NCBI GenBank assembly: GCA_025267735.1
Contig: CM046294.1
Location: 35,557,222 to 35,621,221 of the forward strand
Direction: 5' to 3'
DNA: 64,000 nucleotides
Source: Mactra quadrangularis
Lineage: Eukaryota; Mollusca; Bivalvia; Venerida; Mactridae
In this document: piece after piece, positions 1 through 19,821 of the stretch
How positions within the stretch are numbered: the stretch's first letter is position 1
How the letters are laid out: the number at the start of each line of letters is the position of its first letter
Notes under the pieces: generated by a model
What the model was told of the DNA's origin: nothing
Seen by the model: the letters and a program-made list of their open reading frames with translations, nothing else
Database searches by the model: none
Made by a program: the position numbers and the translations under genes

Positions 1-1923
1 TTACGATGATATTTATCGTAAGATTTTTTTGAAAAGCGACACAGATACCAGTTAAATACTTGAACTTGTTTCACAGTTTATGCTCATTGGTAGTCTTGAT
101 TCAGGGACTTTAAATGTCACGTGATATCCAACACTTCATTACTTATTCAACCTAGAATGCATCAAGACAACATGCACTTGTCTTTCAAATCCCAAATTAA
201 AGTTATGTAAATACCACATCAACCTTTTACACTACGAGAAATTCATGACAAGAGAGCAGGGACGTGACAATACGCGAACTCGCTCGGTCGAAAAAAATAG
301 CTGTCAATTAATACACCGCTCGTCATTAAATCCGGAAATAAAACTTATTCCTACCGACATATATAATCAGTCATACTGTAATGACCCACGCAATTTAAAC
401 AAATTTATGACATTCATTTGATCATACACTGTATAAGTAGTTTATCAATGGCCGCCATATTGGCAATATGTCGTGTGCGCATATTTTCCGCGCATAAATT
501 ATAAATAGTGATTATTAACTATTACGATGTCAGTAGTTAGTTTTATGTTTGACTGTTATTTGAAACAGTGTTATTGACTTATGATTCTTTGTTAAATGGT
601 TGAAAGTTTGAATTATTAACATGAAGTTGAAGAATGAATTCACCTACAAGAACGCATGATACTTGGAAACTGGGTCAACGAGAGCTGCTTTGTTTTATGG
701 TTATTTTTGGCGTCTTCCAACACGATTTTAGACATATCATGGGGACAACTCGATTTTCTTACTTACCCTGGAGTGGCTAAGATCTATAGAGCCTTGCTTA
801 AATTAATACTCATCTCATATATTGACCATCTCATATATTGACCAATGTCCTATTTAATACAACGTTGACTTTAAGGAAGACATCGCCTTGGAATTGAATC
901 TATGACCAATACATTGATTGCCAAGCGCATTAACGGCTGAGCAAAGCGGACGGGCTTGGGAATATAGATTTTTTTAAAACGTGAATTACAAAAAACACAA
1001 TGCTATAAATATAACGTATATTGTGCATTTTCATCGTATATATTCGAATAACTCCATATTTCACCACAAAGCATGGACGATTAGATGTTTTCTTCGTGTA
1101 GATTTATTTACAAAATGCTGTAGTACGTCAGTCTCAATTTATGTCTAACCACCAACGATTTAAAAATGTCAGATTGAAACACGATTATTAAACACGCCTA
1201 TATAAATTTGCATGTTGTTATAATTAGCTCATTGTTTCAGGCTTTTTATTAATCCTTTGATGATTTAATGCTCATTTGACAAAATTTATGCATTCGTGTC
1301 TTAGTTGACCATTCCCATTGGCAGAGATTTTTTGCACGATTGTTTTTAGATCTACTTGACAGCGAAACAAATTTTCTATAATGTAATTCATATCATGGAA
1401 TCATATATCCATAGGATCCTTATTTATCTTAATTACAACCGAGTCTCCCGAATAGCATGTTAAGTTGCAAACAACTTAGACAGCGTTTCTTGCTAATGGA
1501 ACGAGATGGATTTGCAATGGTTTAAGAGTCGAACAAACACAAGACAGTCCAAGAGTCTGGACAGTTATTACGACGTTATACAAAGCCACTTCGGTGTTAG
1601 TTCTAACCTAGAAAGCACACCTCATCGCAGATTACTTGAGCAAGAAAGATACTCCTTACTGTTAATTTGGTTTCAAAGACGAGTTGCATTTATATGAATT
1701 GTCAGAAACAGTTTGATTTCCAAGTATACAACCATTTTTTTTATTGAAACATGTTTTAAATATTGTTTGCTGATGAAATATATTCTAGAGACAATATACT
1801 TTCAATTAAAGTGGGGCAAAGCCCAAACTCATGGTTTTCATCTTGTTCTATATAACCGAAAAGACAAGTAATCAGCTAGACTAGTTGCATATTCCTTGAT
1901 CCTATACAATGTATACGAAGGCC
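1..1923. other. No gene seen; AT-rich non-coding DNA
   Basis: I see no conserved coding segment on either strand. The short open frames near 656-841 and 1506-1697 have no recognisable domain and no convincing splice context. The first 50 bases resemble 39456-39505: both contain a small hairpin with arms TTACGAT and ATCGTAA, followed by a similar stretch ending near CACAGAT. This marks a dispersed repeat. Confidence 0.5.
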
Positions 1924-2445
1924 AGTCAATAATAACCAGCCTAACCTATTTCAAGTCGAGATCAACCTCTTCCTTTTCAATGTAATTTCCCTCTAGGGTT
2001 ATGCACTTGGGCCAACGGTGTTCAAGTGCCAACAGCCCAGAAATGAAGAAGTAAGGGTCCTTTCGCTGTCGCTTTTTGCTGACACGACAGCAGATGGTTG
2101 AGTCTTGAACTTCTTTGGCCTTGGAGATGCTAGCCGTACCCACTGACGACTCTAGGCTTTCTTTTCTGGTGTATAATAATGTATCCAAGTCTCATCCACA
2201 GTAACTAGACACCAAAGGAGATCACTTTTTGACATCAAACACTTCAACAACGCACTGCATATTGATGCTCTCGTATCCACTTGATCATTGCTAAGGGATT
2301 TCGGACACAACGGATTGTAAGCTTGCGCATCCCTAAACAATCATGCAAGATTGTTGAATGGTACCATGTGAAATGCCTGTGCTATTACTTCGCCTATGTT
2401 TACCAGATCTCTGACTTTATGTCATAGGCTGGTTATTTATTGACT
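1924..2445 (-). mobile_element. Internally deleted mariner element with transposase remnant
   Basis: Two overlapping open frames on the minus strand (2340-2152 and 2188-1946) read as the C-terminal part of a mariner transposase. The first contains VTVDETWIHYYTPEKK, the family motif around the second catalytic Asp. The second contains a match to the conserved C-terminal GL..L..RW.KCI.L.G.YIEKE block. They lie in different frames, so at least one frameshift separates them, and the N-terminal helix-turn-helix half is missing. Inverted ends of about 20 bp flank the remnant: AGTCAATAATAACCAGCCTA at 1924-1943 and its complement, with one extra base, at 2425-2445. At 522 bp it is far shorter than an autonomous mariner (about 1.3 kb) and cannot encode an active enzyme. 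The TA target duplication expected for mariner is not evident. Confidence 0.85.
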
Positions 2446-5349
2446 CGCCCTCACAAGATACAAACATTATAACTATTAAAGTAACGTAATATGTTCTACG
2501 TTTATTATAACAAGCTTAATTCATTTTGCTGTTTTAATGTTAATTTTTTTATGTATATTAAATGCATTCTGTTACATTTTTTCTACTTTCGCTGCTAAAT
2601 ATGCGGAACTGCATTACTCGTATGTACATAGCATTTATTAATTGCACAAACTACATAGTTTGCTAGCTCCGTTTTTCATATTTCAACTTATCAAAGTTTT
2701 TAAAAAACGACTTGAGACAAAAATACGATTTAAATATTAAACGCGTTGCATTTATTTAATCCGTTTGCTTAAGTTCAGTACATGTAATCAATAATTTGGA
2801 GTGTATTGTTTTGTAGTAAACATGCAATTTTCGAATTTCTCAAGCCACTTAGTAAAACGTTATACATGTAGTTCACCCAGTGTCACTTAAATTAAATATC
2901 TTTATAAATTAATATTAGAAACCCTATTATAAATGTATTAATAAATGAACTGATGTTATTAAATATGTTTAATGATCATTTTAAACAATAGCGACATTGT
3001 GTCAACAATTTAATCAACTCTAGTTTTAAGAATTTATGAAGTTTCATTTTGACAACTACCATCAATAAAAACGTCAGTATATTATATAAGGTGACTGTCA
3101 CTCACAGGAATTTCATGTTAAAATTTACCAAAATATATATTTTAAATTATTCACTACAAAATCACGATAAATGGACCAGACATTAAAATATAAGTTTTTA
3201 TAAACACATTAACATTTTTTCAGTGTATTTTATATCTTTTCCCGTAGAAATGAATTGACTTCTGGTAGAAAAAGCAGGACGGGTGAGGGTACGGAAATGA
3301 CTTCCGGTAGAAACGGCTGGACTGGTGGGGTAAGAAATATGATTTCCAGTAGAGGATCCGGAAACGACTACCAATTGAAACGACTAATACGGTGGGGATC
3401 CGGAATTGACTTCCAATATAGATGACTAGCACGGCGGGGGTTAGAATTGTAGTAGTAACGGCTGGGCGAGTGGATATCCAAATACCCGTCACGGGATAAG
3501 AAATGCTAAATGTCAAAGTGATGTGTTTAAATCAGTAAAATGATGTACGTGATTCACCTTATTCGCCTATTGACTGCACAAGTCTATTATTTAAAGTACA
3601 AAATGTACACACATATGCACGACCTATTATACAAGCTGTAGGTCAAGCACACGTGTTGACAATAAAACACTCAATAATTGTCGGCTATAAATAATTACAA
3701 CATTATTACTTTTTGCATATAACTGATCATGTTTTACCAAGCGACCTTACAAAAAAAACAGGACATTTCAATTTTTTTTTTCAAACATTCGCCGACCTTA
3801 ACAGTACTTTTACATTAGGTTATAGCAAAAACGGTGTGCATAAACTCCACGTACTACAAATGTGTACAGTCAGTTGTCGATAATACGGTACATCAACGGT
3901 TACGTATGGTTCGCCTAAAATATGGCATTTTATTGCAGGACTAAGTTTGAAATAGTTTGAAACAACTGTGATTTGACTGTCTGAGAATGGCAAACAGGAG
4001 TCGAGTATTTTTTTCAAAAAAAGGAACAAATACTCCCAGTACAGTTGTGCTATGAAGACACATTGTTTATTGAACAATCATGCAAAAATTGACAATTTTA
4101 AAGTACCAAATGAGAAGAAAATGTCCGTATAGTAAGATCATGTCACTATTAAAACCATCTTTTTAGACTGGCCCTTAAAAGGGGGCTTTAACTGTTATAT
4201 AAGTAAAGAGTACGTTTGCCTGAGCCAAAGTTTTCAAGCTTTGGAGGCGAAGATACAATTGGAGGGGTGTGTAAGTTTTATAAATAAATTTAAGCTAGAT
4301 TGTAAAGTAAGTTTCATCAATTTGAGTTTTTATTCTCTGTTACAATCCTTGGTCTCTACTTTACTAAACATGTTAATATTTCTTGCTAAATTAAACAACG
4401 AGGCGGGATGTAGATGTGCTCCTATCCAAAGGCGACCAACACGATTCCAAGTCAAAAACACCACATATACATTCAAAATATTTCACTCAAGAATGATATA
4501 TTTTTACCCAAGTTCAATTAGGGGTGGGTCAGTTTTTCTACTATAACTTATAACATGTCACAGATTAGACTAGTAGTTTTGACCTGGAGCCGTTCTGGCC
4601 GCCTATACTCTTAACCAAGGCGAGACTTGCCATCCAATTATTACCCGCGCATAAAGACGTCGTAACAGCGCGGCCATGGATCCCACTCGTTATTTAAAGG
4701 TACTTAACTGAACGGTATACATGTAATTACTTTATTTTTTGATGTCAAGATGAACTTAAACTTAGTCATACATAAACAAAAGAAAAAGGTTGATAAAGAA
4801 TAATTTATGCGAATTCTTTAATACTAGAAAAAACTAGTCCTTTAAATGTACCGCGTTACGCCACGTGCGTAACCACAGACGAGTAATTGTGGCGGCGTTT
4901 TTTTATTGTTTTAATTTTATTTCATTAAGAAAGTTTAAATGCTCACAGAAAACAAAACCAAGAGTGTTTTCGGGGCATTACATGTGATTTTTAAGGCATA
5001 ATAAAAAAGAAACTGTCAGTTTTAAACTTTATGCAAATTATAGCATATTTCGGACGTAACTAAATTCGGACATGTTACGCACTATCATTAAAATCACGTT
5101 TAACATGACGAGTTGTCTTGATTTGTGAATTATAAAACGAGATTTTGTCTTCTTTAGAACACGATACTTTTGACATTCTACAGCTCTTTGGGTTAAAATG
5201 TAGGTCCTGAAGCTAAATGCAAGCAATGGTGTTATAATTTAACAAATTCTTTATTCATTTATTGATAGGAATTCTTTTAAAATGTCTTAATCCAGACTAA
5301 CTATGATTTTAGTTTTTTATGCTTACATTTTTAAGGTAAAGCTTTTTAT
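2446..5349. other. No gene seen; intergenic
   Basis: AT-rich sequence without recognisable coding, RNA or mobile features. The stretch 3235-3500 is relatively GC-rich and contains imperfect repeats around 'gacttccggtagaaacggctgg', so it looks like a decayed local repeat. The open frames here are not supported by any domain. Confidence 0.4.
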
Positions 5350-5512
5350 GTACTGGTAACTTTTATTCAATAGACAGGGGCACATGCATTAAACCCCGCT
5401 GATTTAAATAAATGTACTCGATTATCAATGAATGCAGAAATACTGAAGTGAGTAAATAAATCAACTGGGTTAATGTATGCACCACTGACAGTTAAACAAA
5501 AATTATCAATAC
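5350..5512. mobile_element. MITE family 1, copy A
   Basis: A short element with long imperfect terminal inverted repeats. The left end reads GTAYTGGTAA-cTTTTATTCAA, then a block ending in CCCCGCTGATTTAAAT. The right end is the complement, ending in ATCAATAC. Six further copies lie in the window. No coding capacity. Confidence 0.75.
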
Positions 5513-6107
5513 ATGCTCCTAAGCAGGCTTTCCAGATTAAAGCTTTCTAAAGATTATGCTATGGTGCTGTACGTTAGAAAATGTTCACGCAATTGTGAAA
5601 AATGCTCAAATTGCATATTTATAATTTATTTAAAAACAATGCATACGTATTTGTGACAAATTAAATGTTCACCCACGTTTACAGTGCCGGATGTGACATG
5701 ACCTTAATTATAAGTATAATGCATTCAAGCCCTGCAAATATAATATTTCATTTCATACCGAGCTAACATTATATGCCATATAAATCAATTAACTTCTAAA
5801 ATATGAGAGACATTTATAGTTTTAACAGCAAGTATATTCTATTATAATTGTTACATATAAGGTCAAAACCCTTTTTATGCCTTACAGGTTTATACAGTTT
5901 ATAAGTATAGAAAGGTTATTTTTATTACAGAACATTCGACTAAGGTTTTGATTTTTTAAAGCCGCCAAATGAGATCAGAGAAACCTACACATATATTCAT
6001 AACAGGAACACCCGAGTAAATTCTGATTTTACGGAGGCGCTTGACGTAGTTGTATTTAGACGTTAGCTGTCTCATCTAACCAACTTGTCGACACAAGGAA
6101 TGTTAGA
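5513..6107. other. No gene seen
   Basis: AT-rich non-coding sequence between a MITE and a minisatellite; nothing recognisable. Confidence 0.4.
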
Positions 6108-7060
6108 ACCTATGTTCCCAAAATACCATTCACGATCAACTACCTATGCTCTCAAAATACCATTTACGTTCAATTACCTATGCTGTCAAAATAACATGTA
6201 CGTTCAATTACCTATGTTATCAAAATACCATTTACATTCAATTACCTATGTTCTCAAAAAACCATTTACGTTCAATTACCTATGTTCTCATAATACCATT
6301 TATGTTCAATTACCTATGTTCCCAAAATACCATTCACGTTCAATTACCTATGCTGTCAAAATACCATTCACGTTCAATTACCTATGTTTTCAAAATACCA
6401 TTCACGTATAATTACATATGCTGTCAAAATACCATTCACGTTCAATTACCTACGCTGTCGCAATACCATTCATGTTCAAATACCTATGCTGTCGAAATAC
6501 TATTCATGTTCAATTACCTATGCTGTCGAAATACCATTCATGTTCAATGACCTATGTTCTCAAAATACCATTCACGTTCAATTACCTATGTTCTCAAAAT
6601 ACAATTCATGTTCAATTACCTATGTTCTCAAAATACCATTCACGTTCAATCACCTATGCTGTCGAAATACCATTCACGTTCAATTACCTATGTTCTAAAA
6701 TATACTAATCACGTTCAATTACCCATGTTCTTAAAATAAGAAGTACCATTCATATTCAATAACTTATGTTCTCAAAATACCATTCACGTTCAATTACCTA
6801 TGTTCTCAAAATACAATTCACGTTCAATTACCTATGTTCTAAAATATACTAATCACGTTCAATTACCCATGTTCTTAAAATAAGAAGTACCATTCATATT
6901 CAATAACTTATGTTCTCAAAATACCATTCACGTTCAATTACCTATGTTCTCAAAATACAATTCATGTTCAATTACCTATGTTCTAAAATATACCATTCAT
7001 GTTCAATTAACCATGTTCTAAAAATATACCATTCACGTTCAATTACCCATGTTTTAAAAA
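6108..7060. repeat. 34-bp minisatellite, about 28 units
   Basis: Tandem units of about 34 bp with the core CAATTACCTATG followed by ttctcaaaataccattcacgtt-like sequence. Units differ by point changes, for example ttctcaa versus ctgtcaa and cattcacg versus catttacg. Near the right end a block of about four units with an 8-bp insertion (aataagaag region) is duplicated at 6691-6834 and 6835-6978; the two 144-bp copies differ at about one base. Because 34 is not a multiple of three, the overlapping forward open frames here are by-products of the repeat, not genes. Confidence 0.95.
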
Positions 7061-9372
7061 AACATTAGCGTTTGATTATATGTGTTCTTTAAATTCCAGT
7101 CACATAAATTTGTCTTATATATATAAAATAAAGTTTTAGAATTTTCGTTTTACAGGTTTGAGCTAAGAATGGACTGCAACATACATTTGAAAAAAATATA
7201 TTCTTGGCTGCCAAACAATGGAGATATGTACTGATAAATCCCCGGAACAATAGTTAGATCAACTGCCACTTGCGCTAACCATTGTGACACCAACAAATCA
7301 AATAGCTTTTAACTTGACTAAGTGTCTCTTGGACAAGATACCATTCTTATAGTTACTGAACGATAGGTAAATCATTATCTTAGAATTTTTCTCCCTAATT
7401 ACCGAGCAAAAAAAGTGAAAACAGTCTTACGTGAAAAACAATTCTTTATGAATACATCTGTTGTACTGAAATGCTAGCATTGACTAATTTTTTACAGCAA
7501 AACATCATTCAAATGCGTTAAGCCACGTATGTTTCTTTTAATAATAAATCCTTTTTATTGATGAAGGAAATATGGTCAGTTTTTTAATTCTTCTCAACTA
7601 GAAATGAAGGTACATGTATTACTAAGTTTTAGTTTTTTATATCATATTTTGAGCATCTGTCCCATCAACAGCAAGTTGTCGTTATAAACAATTAAAGGCA
7701 AAACTAATCCCATTTATAAAATGCCATAGTTATACATCATGCTAAGTGTGACCATGATATATTTACCGTAAAAACACCAACAAAATTATAAGGAAAAAAG
7801 CTGAAAACTTCTTTGTGACGCTATAGTATTTCCGCATTAACGTTATGGTGAATTACATCGCAAGTCGTTTTACATACATTCGTTCAGAGTGACATTTTTC
7901 TTAATTACAGAAAAATCCAGAAAAATACTCGGATAGTAAGTAAGACAAAAGTTTATACATCCGTTAAGATTGAGTTCTGGTTATATTTCAATATAAAGTT
8001 AAAAATAAAATTAAATTGTTCCTACCTTTTCGCGAGACAATTCCGTTCACTAGTCTAACTGTTTATTGTCTGACGTCACACATCCGGGCAACTTTACTTG
8101 TCGTAATATGACAGCCGTGGTGTAATTTCGGCTGTCATAAATATGTAAGAACAATAATTACAAGCTTGCTCTACACTTCATTAATATCTCTATTCAAGTC
8201 ATCACGTTGTCATTTTATTTTATTCATGTACTATTTTATTGGTACAACGATGTTTCGACATTTTTCGGACGATGTCGTAAAATCAAACTGCTATCTTTTT
8301 ACGACAGTGACAACTGATGCGAAATTAACGCTAATTGAATACACTTGACTAGGCAGTTTTATTTCGATGATGTTGCGTCTTTGCTACATGTATGTTTGAC
8401 TTGGTATTGATGGCGCTTTGCACCACTCTTTCCACAAAAGTTGAGTCATTTATCTTGGTGGCCAGTCGCCCGACTTACTGTTACCTCATATCATGTAAAG
8501 TTTGATTTCATCAATACATGCCACACACTTTTGTTAATCATCGTAGCTGATATCTGGGGCAAATTTGATTCGTAATATAATTATAGGCACAGCCTATTAA
8601 TGGAAAAGACATGCAATTTAGAGAAGTAGCTAGTTGGTCTACCTTTCGCCAATGTATGTTTCATTTCGCTTCATTGCGTATTTTGATCATAAAGCCATGC
8701 CGTCCCACAATGCAACGATTGGTTTGCACAGGAACCAGAAGCGTTCTAAACGTGCAAATTAGTTCGAAAAACGAGGGTATGTTATCTCCCCTTTATATGA
8801 TTTTAGAAGGACCAAAGGGAGATTTATCGACACAAAATTCAGTTTGGACAGTATACAGAAATTAATCCGCCAAAAATCTCGCGATACCTTAAAGTGGAAA
8901 AGACATTCGTCTTTTCCATATAACTCTGTTTACTCCAGAGTAAATTTAGTGTACTCCAAGAGTACATTAGCCTTGTTTGACGAATTTAGTAGCAGTTAGT
9001 CGGAAGACAATGGCAATTCTTACCTGTTGCTAAACATTCATGTCTATTAAACACTTCCCACTTGGTGACTTGAAAAGCGTCCTCCAAGTTTCACATTGGA
9101 AGAGCATTCTTCTCTCAGTAGGCGCAGCCATGTTTGTTAGTGACGTCACACTCCAAAGTTTCCTGCCTATGCGCAAGGAAGATCAGAGTGCGCTGAGAGT
9201 ACCTTCTCTGTGTCGCTTTATTGTACTTCGGAGGAATAAAGCGCAAAAAGAGTAAAAAGAGTAAACCAATTAATTTCGCCATGATGCAGCGAATAGAGTA
9301 AGAATGACTGAGAAAGTACCAGGTATTATATTACCAAACTGGCGGGACCCACGATCCTGAATAAGTATATAA
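7061..9372. other. No gene seen; intergenic
   Basis: AT-rich sequence with no supportable gene. Open frames at 8166-8348, 8611-8865 and 9040-9255 show no domain, signal or splice pattern I recognise. Confidence 0.4.
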
Positions 9373-9755
9373 CCCGGGCGATAGCGCAGTTGGTACTCTT
9401 CTTTGCATCCCTCAAAAGTTTCGTGAACACGTTTACTTTCTCAATGAATGTACTATATTCACTGAGCAGCGATGGAAGCGTACGCAGTTGGTAGCGCGCC
9501 AGGATTTGGAATCTCGTGTCTCGAAGGGGGTACGGATTTGAATCCCATCCGTACAGGTTATACTCTTCCATGGAAATTTGACAATAATCTCAATTTTCCT
9601 CCATTGATTAGATAATATGAAGTAGTTTTAGGCCTTGTGGAAGGGTAGGTGAATACTGGTTATAGACAATGGTCCAGGAAAGCTAGGTTAGGTGCGCTAG
9701 ACGCCGTAAAAATGACGTAAATTGTGTTGACACGGCGTTAAATCGAGTTTAAAAA
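9373..9755 (+). mobile_element. tRNA-derived SINE, type 1, with a disrupted head
   Basis: The body shares its 3' region with the copies at 24163-24420 and 35398-35690: an 'aatttgacaataat' block, 'ggtccaggaaagctaggtt', and an end near 'gacacggcgttaa'. The tRNA-like head appears twice. GGGCGATAGCGCAGTTGG lies at 9376-9393 and a second CGCAGTTGGTAGCGCGCC at 9483-9500, about 90 bp apart, followed by a B-box-like GGATTTGAATCCC. The first head is therefore a partial duplication or was split by an insertion. Confidence 0.8.
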
Positions 9756-10865
9756 AATAATATATTTAGAACACAACCGACATAGTTAACTGCATGGTTA
9801 AAGTGATATACGTTTTGTAATCGAATCAAATATTTTATTTGCATCTTAGAGACCATGATAATTTTCTTTGGAGAATTCATCTGTAAGTCTTTAATTCATT
9901 TCTCAGTTTTATCATACAATCTCTTTTGTTCAACATGAAAGCATACAAGTAAAACGTTAATACATAAGGCCATGCCATACCGGAACTTTGTTAAGCGTCC
10001 GCGTGAGCGTAGGCTTTAGAGTCCTCAAGACAAAAAAAAAATGTTGGTAAAATTTTCTTAAATAATTTTATTGTTCCGAGATTCGATAACTGATTTTCTC
10101 AGGAAATACTGATACGAGTAGAACGTTCCTTGTTTCTGTGTAATTGAGTAATGAAAATGTGCATGTGTATGTTGTATATACTTTTTTATAGAATTACTTT
10201 AATTAAAATCATAAACATTCATGTACTACCAAGTGCTTATTTGTGTGCAAATACTAGCTAGAATGGACATGTGTTTTCGTTTTATGTTTATAATAATAAT
10301 AATAACAACGACTTTATTTAATGAGTATAACATATTTGGCTAAACCCAATTTTCAATATGGTCCACTCAATAAGGTTTGTCAAACTTGTTGATGCTTAAC
10401 AAAATTCCAATTTGCATGCCATAAAGAGAGACAGTTTTACATATGCGAGAGGGTTAACTATTATATAAGCAATTATCATTGTTTCATTGTTGCTTCCCTA
10501 TGGGCTAAATTGACGATTTTTTTTATGAAATGAAAAAAAATGTATTCTACATGTCTTTAAGTTCATTAAGTGTCAATGGATTGCCACAGAAGGATATAGA
10601 TAAGTTGTTATTGAACATATTTTTCTGCCGAATCCGCCATTACAGCATGCAGACGTAAGTGTATTTTTCCTTGGGTACTGACTTATTTTCCGCGACGTCG
10701 CCGTCCATGGAAATCGTAATGGATAATCGTCGCTCAATTTTTTTCTTACCGATTTTGGCGACATCTGCAATAATCGGTACATCACTAGTAAACGTCGCAT
10801 AACCTACACTATTACATATCAAAAGAGAGCTTATTTGTAAAATGCTAAGTATAATACATTTCATA
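9756..10865. other. No gene seen upstream of the GH9 gene
   Basis: AT-rich non-coding DNA. At about 10288-10400 there is an (AAT)n run followed by 'aacgactttatttaatgagt', which looks like the 3' end of a retroelement in reverse orientation. This is too little to classify. Confidence 0.35.
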
Positions 10866-11135
10866 GGCATATCTAGCGAGGGGGTCAGAGGGGTCCGGAC
10901 CCCCTGAAATTTAAAAAATGTACCTTTCCATGAGTGTATTTTTTTAACTGTAAGCCATTTTTAAGTAACATTAAGCATTTTCCTCTGTGCTTTACATAGA
11001 TAATAGTTTTTTTAGATTGTATTATCAATATGTTGCGTTATACTCCATACAGCGTATAATGTGGTTGTGGTTTGAAAGATTAGACTCCCTAGAAAAAGTT
11101 TAGATCCCCTAGGAAAAATTCCTAGAAATGCCCCT
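10866..11135. repeat. Dispersed repeat, copy 1 of 2
   Basis: About 270 bp that aligns along its length with 45437-45695. Shared blocks include 'gtaagccatttttaagta', 'aagcattttt', 'tcaatatgttgc' and 'aatgtggttgt'. Both copies begin in a G-rich end (GAGGGGGTC...) and finish in a CCCCTAG...CCTAG-type end, so the ends are roughly complementary as in a short DNA transposon. No coding capacity. Confidence 0.7.
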
Positions 11136-11299
11136 GCATTTTACATTTGTTTACACAAGGTCAAATGCCGACTGATTTCTAATTATAGTGTGACCTCATT
11201 TTAATTAAAGATAAAGAAACGTGCCAATCTATGTCAGGGCCTATTATTGTTCAAATTAAAACTAATTAATGATAATTACCAAAACAAACAACAGAAAAT

Positions 11300-19300
<8,001 letters not shown>

Positions 19301-19483
19301 TTATGGTTTGCAAAAATAAGTCCATTAATTGTGTAGTATACATTATTAAGTAAATTGAAAATATTTTTTGAGGACTTTTGTCCTACTCTATATTTTTTCT
19401 TTCATACTTTACGGTGAAATGTTATGTTATTAGAAAAAAATGTTATAAAAACAAACATTTTATCGAATGCTATTGTTCAAAGA

Positions 19484-19489
19484 AATAAA
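19484..19489 (+). promoter_or_regulatory. Poly(A) signal AATAAA, probably of the GH9 gene
   Basis: AATAAA lies 184 bp after the GH9 stop codon and is followed within about 40 bp by a GT- and T-rich stretch. That is the usual arrangement for cleavage and polyadenylation and would give a 3' UTR of about 200 nt. Confidence 0.6.
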
Positions 19490-19821
19490 AACGTGTAATG
19501 TTAAAACTGTTGATGAGTTCTTTTTTATTATTCTTCAATTCTTAGAAGATGAGTCTGGACTCCCCCTCTGTTGAACCATACCTTCCTCTTAAATCGAACA
19601 TTGAAATAATTAATATCAATTTATAATAACATTAGGCCCTAGTAATTATAAACTCTTAAATGTAATTAAAAATACATTTGGAATTTGAAACGTATTTTAC
19701 ATATTGATGACCGTAGAATACACATTACCCGGTAAGCATTAGGACCGGAAAATTCGGGTTTTTGTATCAACCGTTTGGGCGTCGTAAACAACGAAATTTT
19801 GCAATATTATTCGGAAATGCT

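Noticed and set aside
6085..6739. Five overlapping forward open frames of 61-134 codons
   Set aside because: All come from the 34-bp minisatellite read in different frames.
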